Shown piece by piece: positions 32,430-43,272 of a DNA stretch of 64,000 nucleotides. The position numbers were made by a program, and so were the translations under genes. The DNA comes from Ptychodera flava. Taxonomy: Eukaryota > Hemichordata > Enteropneusta > Ptychoderidae. The stretch is from positions 15,759,272 through 15,823,271 of the forward strand of contig NC_091944.1 of the NCBI RefSeq assembly GCF_041260155.1, given 5' to 3'. The notes under the pieces were generated by a model that was not told the DNA's origin, searched no databases, and saw only the letters and a program-made list of their open reading frames with translations. Every line of letters begins with the position of its first letter. Positions within the stretch are counted from its first letter, which is position 1.

Positions 32430-34869
32430 GGAGTTACACATCGATGTTGCAAATGATCATAGTAGAATACTTGATCGTATATTGGGTTATATCATATATC
32501 CCATGAACCTACCTATCCAAAACAGTTGTAAAAGCCAAACATTCATTTTTATATTGAATGCTTTCGACGTTGTCGGTTACGTCACGCCAATTGTCATCGC
32601 CATGGTCTTTTAGGAGTCGCAAACCAGCCATGTTCTTGACGCTCGACCCGGATTCGGAAAGATATCTCCGATCGAAAGAGACTGGTAACAATAGTTCAAA
32701 CGTTACTGGTTTTGGAATGTCACAGTTTGTCTGTAATTCTAGGACTGTCCCCATAGCGAACATCTCGCCTCCATTTTCTTCAACTAGTTCACGAGCGCGA
32801 ACGGCGATGTCTTTATCTACTTTCAGTAACTGTAAAAGTTGGAAAGGAACGCAAGTGAACCGTCACGCCTGTTGAAATTTATCAATTAACTATGTCTTTT
32901 CTGTCATTCGATCTGAGCCATATTAATTCTATTTGAATACAGTCGAGAAATGCTTTCAAAAATTAGGTTGGACATAAATTTCATATTAACCTTTACGAGT
33001 CAATCACAGAAAAAGGACAATCTGACTAAAATCGGATGTAGAGTACGAGTTCTTATACGCGGTATTCTCTCGTCGAATGTGACAGGCGACAACAAGAGAA
33101 TACCGCGTACGCATAAGAAGACGTCGCCGTGCTCTACATCTGATTTTAATCAGATTGAGAAAAAGGATAAAAGTGAACTGATTATACTGATTTAGCAATT
33201 CAAAATATAAAACATTGAGCTTGTAAATTAAGTGCAAACACGGAGTTGAACTTAAGCCAGTTTTCGGAATGTTGTCATCAGAGACAAACATTTATGGTTG
33301 TGCTGTATTTATCGTTTAGATAAAACAGCTTTAAAACAAATTTGACGACCAACAGTCAACGTTTTAGTAACCATTCTTTAGTTAATTTTACACGCCTACT
33401 GCAAACGTCACTCTAGCACGAGTAGGTTAAGATTAGACGTTCGTCTCCGTAAAAGAAAAGTTACCTGTGTCGTAATTTTGGTGCGTTTGCTGTCAGCATC
33501 GTTCTCTCTTGTATCGACCCAAACGTCGCCATTTTTGCACGAAACGATTAGGCCGTCTTCGTTTGTCAGCTGGAAGGAATACTGCTTTGGTTTGGACACC
33601 AGCGCCACCACCGATGAACTGAACATCTCCGCTTTAAGGACGTTACCCTCCTGGATAAAGACAATGCAAGAACTTTATTCATCAATATTTTGATATTGCT
33701 GGTTGAAGTTGATGAGAGTTCCTACGCAAAATCACTTCTTGATTTACAAGGACGGGTCAGGGTCATGACCGTTATGTTACTACATGCAAAATTCTTTTCC
33801 ACACTTTCATATTGAAGCGTTTTTTGATTTCAAACTTTTCTGAATTTCTGCCATAAACTTCTACTACCATAGACCAGCCGGATTTGTTGATTTATACCAG
33901 TACGCACCTTCCAACTTTCCAAATTCACATTCTTTTCATGGTTGTCAACTTGAACGGATCTTATCACTTTGTCACGTGTCTTATCATGATCGTCAGACCC
34001 TTGTTCCATTTCAAGAGCAACCAAGGGTGGTTTCACGAACGACGACTCATCGATCTCGACTTTGTACAGCTCGGATTCCAAAACTTCGCCTTCGGATAAA
34101 TTTAAGGTTTCCGGTATGTGCTCTAGCTTCTCTGTTGTGACTTCAGTACGCTGTATCACCGACCTCGGCCTTACTTCGCAACGCATCTCTGGAGAAACTT
34201 CGATCACTTGTTTCTAATATTTTATATTTCAGGAAACAAGAAAAATGAAAAACTCAATGACATTCGTTTTCTTGAACAAAGATAATAAAATTGAAGCTCT
34301 TGTTCATGTGATGGGTCGGAAATGATAGCACCTCGGGGACAGATTATCGCACTTTAAGTGGGTTTTTGGTCCACAATTTGTGTGGAGAAATTTTGAGATA
34401 TGTAGATAAGATTGAGTTTTCTCGTCTTTCTATTGTGTTAAAATCATTTTTCCCTAGTTAATACTTAGAATGAAAACTGTTTTTAATTTAAAATATCGAT
34501 ATAAATGTGTGGTTATTTGCTTCCTCAATCGAAAAAAGTGTGATTACCCTCAGCATCTTATTTCTGATTATTGGGAGTCGGTTAAAGTTTCTTTCGGCTT
34601 AGTATGAGCGAATATTCCAAAAGTTCTCTTTCAAATGCCTAATTGATGTAAACCTGTAAACCTGGATGAAAACAAACTCGAAGAGTGGTGCGGTAATAGT
34701 GGACGATCAAAGTGTGCATAAGCAGCAGTTTGTTTGTCATATTCAGTTCAGTAATTTGTGAAAAGAGTTTCTCGAATTGATAACTGTGTCTTCTGCCAAA
34801 GGATGGCAGTGTATCACAGAAAATTATCAATGGTTAGACAGAAACAAGTACAATGTCAGTATCGTCATG

Positions 34870-34951
<82 letters not shown>

Positions 34952-37562
34952 CTGATGCTGATTATGATGATGATGACGATGATGATGAACATAAATTCAC
35001 TAGTTTTGTCCCTCCCAAGTTCATACTATCCAATCATCGTGTTCTGATTTTAATGCTATTGGATAAATGTTCAAATTTCGTTCATTCGGTTAACATCATT
35101 TGCACTATATCGGATGATGTGACAAGCGACTTGCACTCAAACATGCGTAAACTTTACATACTTTTCAAAAGATGCACGACAGACAAAATGACCTATGACC
35201 TCGAAGGCTACGACATTCTTTATCAAACTCTGAACGCCCGATATTTACCTTGTCGTCAGGTTTTATTTCCGTTGTACTTTTCTCACCCCTTTTAAGATCC
35301 TTCTTTCCACTTTCCTCCCTCCTCTTTGCCGCAAATTTCCCATGATTCCCAGTCGCCGACACTTTGTTACGCTGACTCTTGGCTTTGTCGGATCCTCCCG
35401 TGTTTGCCGTGTCTGTCAAAGGTGAACAACGGTTGTCACCATTTGGTTACTTCGGCATGAAGAATTACAAGTTTACGAGCTTTTATCAGGTGTGCCTTTG
35501 ACGACTTTGCTATATTGGGCGATATAATACCGTAATCTTTTTTCAGGACTACTCTATAATCTTTTCCTGGTTCGATTCTATTCAGACTGGTCTATTCTGC
35601 GACAGCTGTATCGAGGGCAGGTTCACCGTTCTCAACCTAGAGGTTAAAGCCCCAATAGCTGAAATGTGTTACAGTAATAAAGCGATCTCAAAATATCCTC
35701 AGTTTTCCGAGAGTTTTCTTTGCATAAGAACCATTAAAGACTGAAAAAAGTGTATAACACTGTCATAAGTGTCGAAAGTGGCATGTAAATTCAAAAGTTG
35801 CTATATAATTTTAAATTCCCCGCCACTTTCAAAAAGTAATACCTGACAGAGAAAATAAAGATTACTACAACAAAACGTCGGCCATCTTGTGTTTTGCATT
35901 CAAGTAAATGGCATCACGTTTGTTTCTTGTATGATCACGTTGTGTATGTGCACGAAATACCGCATTTTTGTACTTTTCAGTGTGGGCGGAATTTTTTTCG
36001 AGTGCAGCACCCGGCAGTCTGTTAAAACGTGTAGGCACGGTTCAAATCAGCGAGCAGTGATACCTACACGTACTTCAGTTAGCACATTTACATTAACCAA
36101 CTTTGGTTTGGAATTTAAAATAATTAAAATAATGCATAAAATTCGCAGCTGTTGGGGCTTTAATGAGGTCGTCTTGAAGAGTTGCAGAATGTTTTACCGG
36201 AAAAGACTAAGAAATTGCCATAAAAAACCAATATGACAATATTGAATAAACATAACTCATTACCATGACAATACTTTAAATTGCTGTTGAAAATTGTTCC
36301 TTTTGTCTAGGTTTGTTTGATGATCGATGACCAAACATACCGATCTACGATCACGAGTTGACCGTAAAGCGACTCATGATATATGTTACACATATAGTAA
36401 ATGTAGAAACAGTGTCAATATAAGGTCATTTCGTTTCCATTCCGTATTTAGAGTCTGAAAATTGACCAAGTTTAGCGGAAAACAGGCTGATAAACTTTTA
36501 CAATAGTACGCACCTCAAAATTGAAAGAAATGAACTTTTTATCAAACTTTTCTTTACAAAACTTTGAACCCTTCTCTTAAGGTAATATGCACCTCGAAAG
36601 TAAAAGACTTAAACTTTTGCTCAAACTTTCCTCGATGAAATTTTCGACCATTCTCTTACCAAAGCAAGAATAAAAATCAGGGGTCACCGTGCAAACTTTG
36701 GTACTAGAGAGGCGAATTACTCGCGATTTCTCGAAATTTGAAATTCAAGATGGCCGCCATCCCTGTGTTAACTCTATGTGGAAAAATAAAATTTTCAATT
36801 TTTGAAAACTAAGACGGTGAAAACTTTTCTTTCGTCAAGAGCTTCAAAATGAGTCCCCGCAAGTGGTAGGCCAGTAGAGAATTGATAAAATTTAAAGGCC
36901 CGAATTTCTGTCCCCGAGGTGCGTTCTACCTTAATAATGAATAAATAAAAATCAGGAATCTCCGTGCAAATGTTGCTACCAGAGAAACAAAATGCCTATC
37001 ATTTACAGATACAAATGGCCGCCATCCCTGTGTTAACTCTATGTGGAAAAATAAAATTGTCGATTTTCACAAACTAAGACGGTGAAAAGTTTACTCCACC
37101 GAAGAGCTTGAAAATGGTGGTAGACCAAAAAGTAATTGTAAAAGTTTGAGAGTCCACGTGTCTTTCCCCTGCCGAGGCGGAGATAACCTTTGGTGTACTT
37201 ACCGGTAAATTTGTTTTATTACTAAAATACAGTCGCTCGTTTTACTCCAAAATCATGTAAAATGCCAAGCATTGTTCAACTTATTATGTTTGTAACGTCC
37301 AAGATATTGACGACTGAAATTTAGTCCCGACAAGAATTCTTTTGTCAGTGATAACAATGCATAGTTTACATACTTCTTTTTCTTTGTGAGGCTTAAATGT
37401 TAATGCTGATATTTTGTATTCCAATATCATTTTGAGAAGGGAACAAAAATACTTGTTTTCAAAACAAACAAAAATACATACATACATACATACATACATA
37501 CATACATACATACATACATACATACATACATACATACATACATACATACATACATACATACA

Positions 37563-37596
<34 letters not shown>

Positions 37597-38569
37597 CATC
37601 CGCACATACATACATACATACATACATACATACATACATACATACATACATACATACATACATACATACATACATACATAGGGACGGACAGACAGACAGA
37701 GAGACAGACAAGAACGGACGGACGGGCGGACAGACGTGCACACACGCACAGACATACAGAGACAAACAGGCAGACAAGCAGGCAGGCAGAGGATTACAAT
37801 TATGATGCGCCGCTGTACTTGTGTACTTACCTTTAGAATATTTACTGACGGAACGTGGATATGAAATTCCACGTTGATCAGATGGGTGTTTTTCATACTG
37901 ATATTTCTTCACCGCATCAATACCCTTACGGCAAATATCAAGAGGAGGGTCCCTCACTGGATTCCCTTCAAGATCCAAGATTTGTAGATTCGGTAGAGAC
38001 TCCCCAAGTCTATTTGGTAACCGTTGTATGTTATTGTTGGCTGCCTTGATGAACCTCAAGTAATGTAGCTCGCAGACAACTTCAGGGAGGTTGAAGAAAC
38101 TGCAGTTTTCGACGTCTAAAACTTCTAACCCCTCCAGAACCGAGATCTTGCCCGGAAGTTGCTGCATCAGTCTGTTTGAAGAGATGTGAATCTCTCGGAG
38201 TTCAGACAGAACCGGAGTGCAGAGCTGGAGGGGAAACTCCTCGAATCTGTTCCATCCGAGCCAGATTTTTCTCAGGCATTTCAACTTACAGATGGAATCC
38301 GGCAAACTTTTAAGCTTGTTTCCGGCGAGATCCAGATGACGCAGGCTCACCAACTCGCAGATCGCCTCGGGAAACTCAGCGAATTTGTTGTTGCTCAGTT
38401 CAAGAATCTGCAATCCTTTCATGCAGGCTATTTCGGCAGGAATTTGGTCAAGGTCGTTTAAGTTCATGCTCAACTTGAAGAGCGTTTCCTTTTTGAGGAT
38501 GAAAGGCGGTATGTCGAGACAATTTTTGCGGCTATAGTCGAACTCTGGTTTGTCGTCCATGTCTGCCAT
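29489..38569 (-). CDS. PIDD1-like: PIDD1-like gene A: LRR-ZU5-UPA-death domain protein, 8 exons
   Basis: Predicted death-domain scaffold of the PIDD1 type, a family that in vertebrates builds caspase-2 and NF-kB signalling platforms. Exons in transcript order: 38569-37831, 35412-35249, 34213-33908, 33650-33465, 32829-32513, 31668-31164, 30511-30223, 29865-29489. Joined length is 2883 bases, 960 codons plus stop, every junction in phase. Domains: SHOC2-type LRRs (about 30-225) with the cap GNPVRDPPLDICRKGIDAV; a basic linker (247-301); a ZU5-like region (302-570); UPA (571-739, ATGMARRNSKIVKFLLLQNK resembles the PIDD1 UPA start); death domain (about 757-834, NEQIHQILSTWKERQ); a basic tail. PIDD1 autocleavage HFS motifs are not visible. 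An alternative is another ZU5-UPA-DD family such as DTHD1. Confidence 0.92.
30223..30511 (-). CDS. PIDD1-like: Gene A exon 7: death domain
   Basis: Begins AVQQYNHWHFNTAFEKLENG and carries the death fold: IRPLARKLSLTDSEIDGI, KKNEQIHQILSTWKERQG, IESLLHTLQNLGKRNLAESL. The W in helix 4 is the core death-domain tryptophan. Confidence 0.93.
30512..31163 (-). other. gene A intron 6, nothing recognised
   Basis: 652 bases without repeat or coding remnant. Confidence 0.55.
31164..31668 (-). CDS. PIDD1-like: Gene A exon 6: UPA domain
   Basis: 169 codons: RGCSRFVVAHAGAGIQVEK, ATGMARRNSKIVKFLLLQNK, LYVDCVLADKYKERL, RDIDLPEGEKVYLRVGG, EYLTFYAKR, EGYVKFAKTK. The order matches the PIDD1 UPA region. Confidence 0.9.
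31720..32425. repeat. giant (ACAT)n microsatellite, about 706 bp
   Basis: Near-perfect ACAT array with a few ACAC, ATCC and ATAT interruptions, filling most of gene A intron 5 (32512-31669). It ends 51 bases from the acceptor of the UPA exon. ORFs across it in several frames are artefacts. Confidence 0.98.
32513..32829 (-). CDS. PIDD1-like: Gene A exon 5: ZU5-like region, third part
   Basis: LLKVDKDIAVRARELVEENGG...GTVLELQTN...KPVTFELLLPV, a ZU5-type beta-rich segment. Ends in phase 2 at gtaggt. Confidence 0.9.
33011..33166. repeat. 156-bp foldback palindrome in gene A intron 4
   Basis: Left arm (actaaaatcggatgtagag, cttatacgcggtattctct) pairs with right arm (agagaataccgcgtacgcat, ctctacatctgattttaatc), with a loop of about 24 bases. 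Confidence 0.85.
33465..33650 (-). CDS. PIDD1-like: Gene A exon 4: ZU5-like region, second part
   Basis: 62 codons: EGNVLKAEMFSSSVVALVSK, YSFQLTNEDGLIVSCKNGDV, KRTKITTQ. Strongly conserved with gene B exon 4. Confidence 0.9.
33908..34213 (-). CDS. PIDD1-like: Gene A exon 3: ZU5-like region, first part
   Basis: 102 codons beginning KQVIEVSPEMRCEV and ending NLESWK, both conserved in gene B (KQVIDVSDEMKCEI ... GLKSWK). The acceptor tract is weak (aatattag). Confidence 0.88.
34870..34989. repeat. (GTT)n-(GAT)n trinucleotide repeat
   Basis: In gene A intron 2. The acidic/valine-rich ORF over it is an artefact. Confidence 0.97.
35249..35412 (-). CDS. PIDD1-like: Gene A exon 2: basic linker
   Basis: 164 bases, DTANTGGSDKAKSQRNK...KPDDK. 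Lys/Arg-rich, low complexity. Same length and phase as gene B exon 2 although the residues differ. Confidence 0.85.
36505..37190 (+). mobile_element. MITE copy 5 (outer), interrupted by copy 6
   Basis: tagtacgcacctcaaaattg to 36576, then after the inner copy it resumes with aataaataaaaatcaggaat ... gatggccgcc-like centre ... gccgaggcggagataacc. A nested insertion. Confidence 0.8.
36581..36930 (+). mobile_element. MITE copy 6 (inner), 350 bp, TTAA on both sides
   Basis: TTAA at 36577-36580 and 36931-36934. Ends ggtaatatgcacctcg and cccgaggtgcgttctacc. Intact-looking. In gene A intron 1. Confidence 0.92.
37474..37795. repeat. (ACAT)n followed by ACAG/GGAC-rich tract
   Basis: About 205 bases of ACAT then a degenerate (ACAG)n/(GGAC)n tract, ending 36 bases from the donor of gene A exon 1. 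Confidence 0.96.
37831..38569 (-). CDS. PIDD1-like: Gene A exon 1: leucine-rich repeats
   Basis: Starts at the ATG of MADMDDKPEFDYSRK and encodes about eight LRRs of the LxxLxLxxNxLxxLPxxI type. Ends in phase 1 at gtaagt. 739 bases. Confidence 0.93.
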
Positions 38570-40389
38570 TATCAGATACCACTAAAGATGGACAAAACAA
38601 AGATAGAGTCAATGTTTCTGTTATCGAGCTGAGGCTCGAGTCTCCAACTTGAATAAATTTCCTCTCCTGTGTTTGTCAGCGACGTCAAGACATAACTAAA
38701 GCCTAGGCTTCTTTGCTGGCGAACGTAGAACTAGCATGCTGTCCATTGTAACTACAATAATATCGAAATGGGTTATGGACGGAACTTTACAAAACCCTCA
38801 ATTTTAAAGTAAACCATAGAACAAAAATTCCTAGTGTCACTTGCATCAACCGGCCCAGGGATTATCAAGAACGCGTTTATCAGCGGGTAACCATGGCGAT
38901 GCTTCTATTTGTACACAGAGTCGGTCAATAACGTAGCAGGGGATTTATGTTTAACCGTGTTTCATTTTGATAGTTTAATACGGCTTACACAGTCAATAGG
39001 ACACAATAATCTCCGCAGCCTTCCATAAACGTGAAATTCGAAAGATTCCACATGCGTGTGAAAACGGTAGAACGATACCAGTGCATCACTGAACAAAAAT
39101 GCGTCTACATTGACTGCAAAATGCCAATGAGCATATTATTTAATTTAAGGACGGGGAGTACCCAAATGATAACGCAGTTTCTGCTAATCCATTGGTTAGC
39201 AAGAAGGAAAACAAGAAAACATCCTTGTAATATCGCCATTTTCTTAAAACTTTCGAGAAAGATCTGGGATGAGAAGTCATTTTTGAAAGTTATGTTCAAA
39301 ACGTTATGTCAACGAGCTGCAATTCAAAATAAAATGCCAATATTATTCATTTTTTTTAATAACCTGCAAAAATTGCTGACTCGGCAGTATTTCTCTGCGC
39401 TTTTGAGAACTACAACATCATTCACCTCCGTCCATTGCGTGGTCAGCAATGCACATTTTGCTAATGCAGAAAGTCACTCATAAAGGGATGTTTTACAATT
39501 CTACACAGCAGGAAATAGCAATACCTCTGTCTAAACCAGCCCTCGACATGTTTTAGGTCGGAATGGAATTTGTTTGAAAGCAATGTTACCTGCATAAAAT
39601 CAAAAAGTATGGCATATGTTTGTAAGGTTTATCTCACAAAGCACGATTGGGGTAGGGGTCTTCAGGACCCCTTGAGTCAACTCCCCCTCCCCCACACATT
39701 CTCTGTTTATTTCTGATGTTATAATAAATCAGAGCACGACATATACAAAAATCAGAATCATGACCACACTTTTCAATTTTGAGTAGACCTCCACCTTGGG
39801 TTGAACGTTCTGTGCGAATTTCTCATGTAACAAGTCAGAAGGCAGCACACCGATTGTCAGAACACGTGACCAAAAGATTAAATCAATTCAATTACAGGAC
39901 TCCTGGATATTTTGATGACGTAATTTTGATCAAACCGGACACTTCTGGACAATTTATGTACCCTGGATTGCCATGTGTTTCACTTCCGTCAACGAATCAT
40001 AATGAAAGGCGGATTTATTTTGTCTTACAATGATCCTTTCAATAAAAGGGCGACCTCCTTGATCAGAGAACGTGTGAAAACACTCTGTCGTGTACAGATA
40101 TCCATATTTCGACCATCGGTTGTTTGGTGACAATAACGTTCCGCTCAAAATAAACTCAAAAAGATTATTAGTTCAATTTGGTTTTACGCCGCAACCAAGC
40201 TAGCATCCACATGCTTGAATCTTACACTTTATGACAAGGCATGAGCGACAATACACTGGGTTTATCAACAATTTCTTGGTTAATCGTGGGCTTCGGCGGA
40301 CAAAGGGTGTTATTATGAAGGCGTCAGCAATGTACGGCAGCCGTTTCGAGTAATCCCGCGTTATCTTCTGATCCAAGGACCTGGGACCA
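38570..40389. other. spacer upstream of gene A, nothing recognised
   Basis: Expected to hold gene A's promoter and 5' UTR; no motif was distinct enough to call. A 150-codon ORF at 39031-39483 has no recognisable similarity. Confidence 0.5.
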
Positions 40390-41324
40390 ATCAAAACGAC
40401 GAGCTTTTGTTGCTTGACAAGAAAATGCCTGACAGGGGACGCTTAAAACAACATATGGACGCTATTAATGAGCTGAACACTTAAAACCCATTTAGCTACA
40501 CCTTTCATGTATTTTCACGTAATTTTGTTATGTTTTTGAAATAATGTTTATAATTGTTCTACTTCCTAAATCATGTCTAAATGTCCCGTACTCATTACTT
40601 TACCGATACAGCTGATATCATAGTGTGGATATGTACGATGTTACTGTTTGTAACTGAGGCGCTTTAAATAACATTCTTTGTTTGCCGTTTGCGTGCTGGT
40701 TTATTTTCAGAGAAAATTAAGAAAACGAACACAATGTTAACGCTAGTACAAATATATATAAATATTATTTTTCCAAATCAAACTAAATAAAAATGAGCTT
40801 ATGTTAATACATGTGTTTTTTGTCAGTGATTGTTCTTTTCCCTGGCTGGCTGGTAGATTTTTCAAAAATCCCAGGACGGCAAACAAAGAATTTTCTTTAA
40901 TTGGCCTAAACATAAGTCCGGATAACTATAATTCATTTGTCAATATTAACTTTTCATATCGTACATAGTGTGTTATATTTATAGGGCTAATACTTCATAT
41001 TCCATCATATGTACTTCACAGAGAAAAATAAACTAGTTATTATTTTCTGGATCAGGTAATAATATCAAAAGTTACACCTGGCTTCCTTTTTACGTATACT
41101 AGCTTTTTGTTTATTCGACAATGAAATTTTCCCATGGAACGAAAGAGACTAAGCCAACGAGAAACCCAATTTTTGATATTTTGGGTCTTAGAGCCTGTTT
41201 ATAGCTACTGAGATGATAAATAGACGTCATGAATACTTTACTGCCGGAAATTTAAAACGGTTTTCATATTGTTAAACCAGACTTTGATGTCTTACCGCGC
41301 ATAGGTAGGGTGTGATGAAAGTAG

Positions 41325-41326
<2 letters not shown>

Positions 41327-41383
<57 letters not shown>
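41327..41383. repeat. (CT)n microsatellite
   Basis: Same relative place as 58085-58159 in the other flank copy. Confidence 0.97.
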
Positions 41384-41386
<3 letters not shown>

Positions 41387-42660
41387 CTTGCCATTTCAAT
41401 CGAACTGACAAAAAGTTCGGCAACAGCGAAAGCATTAACGTAGCAAATAAGCAACTCACCAATTTCAGATAACCAATTTCAACCTCGATGCTATCGTCAC
41501 GGTTTGTCCAGCCTTGTCGGTCGGTACTGGCACATATACGCTTACATGTACGTACTAGCGCACACTCTATACAAACGCACACTGCAGCACTCGACAGCCG
41601 AATGGAGTACAGGACGCTCACCAACCAAGGAGGAGAGGAATTCCAAGGCGTCACTGTGATAGGGGATATAATTTTAGTTTGCGGTTGGCGATTTTGCCCT
41701 AATCCCTGAAGGGGACGAAGGTCAAATTTTATTTCAGGGGTGCAAGGACAATACGTTGAAAACATAGGCGAGATCAATAACTGGTAGTACAATTCCTTCG
41801 GGAACTTGCATTATGGATTTTTTTATTGTTGCAAAATAAAGAGAAGATTTTTATATACTCAAAATTTCATAACTTTGAAATATCATACACATATTGTTTG
41901 ATTATTTTTCTTGCCATTTACAAACAAAAATACCGTTAGGAGTCGCGCGCGACAGTACGATTAAAGTTCGATAAATGAAAAACCATACCTTTGAGTCATT
42001 GCAAATCATTACATTTCACGGACAATTTAAAATATTAGTAAGACATGTCAAATTATTTTATTTATGGTACAGTGTCTTATGATGGGTGATGATTACTGTT
42101 TCTGAATATCGAGAAAAAAATACAAACATTTTAACGTTAGAAGTTCAAATTTTATCTTTTTTAAATGTATGAATTCTGGAGGGAAAATGTAGTTTTTCAA
42201 TCACGTGACCATGTGTCAACATTTCTCGCATTATGGTCTGTTATAAGTATCACAAATGCAACAAATCTGACGATACTGATGATATGCTGCAATGTTGTTT
42301 AATTCAGGTCCTGGTATGCTGGGTACAGCGACCCATGCCTTGACATTCTTGCGTATCTATTCACAATTTCTACTCTCTGTATGTGCAAGGTAGTTCCTTG
42401 CAAAGGGAATTTGTTTCCCAGAAATGACTTCATCGGCGAGACAGGGTACTTTCCGATTATTATTTGGCTAACTCCGTGGATATCACAATCAAACATCACC
42501 AGCGCTGTTATTGCAATGTGCAGGATATTACTGTTGAGAGTATTGCTGAAGGAACCAAATTAGATTATTTCTCTACTGCCTTGCACTTTTGAAATGTCTT
42601 TAATTCTTGAAAGGAGCAAGGCTGTTTATTGATCCTAGTTGATTAATCACTATAGGAAAA

Positions 42661-43272
42661 ATTGCGAGACTGGAGCTAGAAAGTGACACTTTCTCCCAAT
42701 CGGTGAGAATCTCTTCTTATTCTCACTGTTGTTAGTGAGACATTTTGAATTCTCACTGGTGAGCAGTGAGAAATGCACTGCTTGGTGAGAATCAAGGATG
42801 GTAACAAATTCTCACCGGTGAGACTGGAAATTTTCACCTAGCGTAGTCAGAATGTTAATTTTCTCTGTGAGAATGTATCATACTCATCATTTACTGGTGA
42901 GAATCAACCCTCACTGTCCATCGGTGAAAATCGGCTAGACTCATTATTCACTGGTGACAATTCACCAGATTGATTCTCACCAGTGAACAACAAGTCTTGC
43001 TGATTCTCACCAATGAACGGCAAGGCTTGTCGATTCTCACCAGTGAATGATGAGTATGATACATTCTCACAGAGAAAATTACCATTCTGTCTAGGCTTGG
43101 TGAGAATTTCCAGTCTCACCGGTGAGAATCTGTTATCATACTTGATTCTCACCAAGGAGTGCATTTCTCACCGCTCACCAGTGAGAATTAAAAAATTCTC
43201 ACTGAGAGCGGTGAGAATAACAACAGATTCTCACCGATTGCGAGAAAGCGTCACTTTCTCACTCCAGTCTTG
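42661..43272. mobile_element. 612-bp foldback element with GATTCTCACC repeats
   Basis: Inverted-repeat arms of about 245 bases (42661-42908 and 43028-43272), roughly 90% alike by eye, with a loop of about 110 bases. Ends agactggag / ctccagtct. The arms and loop are full of variants of gattctcaccagtgaa on alternating strands. Absent from the paralogous site near 58780. No TSD could be fixed. Confidence 0.88.

Noticed and set aside
31116-32452. Long ORFs (277-441 codons) of repeating MYVC/HTYI
   Set aside because: They are translations of the ACAT microsatellite. Only the 3' part beyond the acceptor (31668-31164) is a real exon.
36030-36080. tRNA-like ggttcaaatc box
   Set aside because: No matching A box or cloverleaf arms nearby.
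39031-39483. 150-codon plus-strand ORF upstream of gene A
   Set aside because: AT-rich, no recognisable domain, no conserved counterpart upstream of gene B.
42700-43250. CRISPR-like spaced repeats (gattctcacc)
   Set aside because: The words alternate in orientation and lie in the two arms of an inverted repeat. Spacing is irregular and the DNA is eukaryotic.
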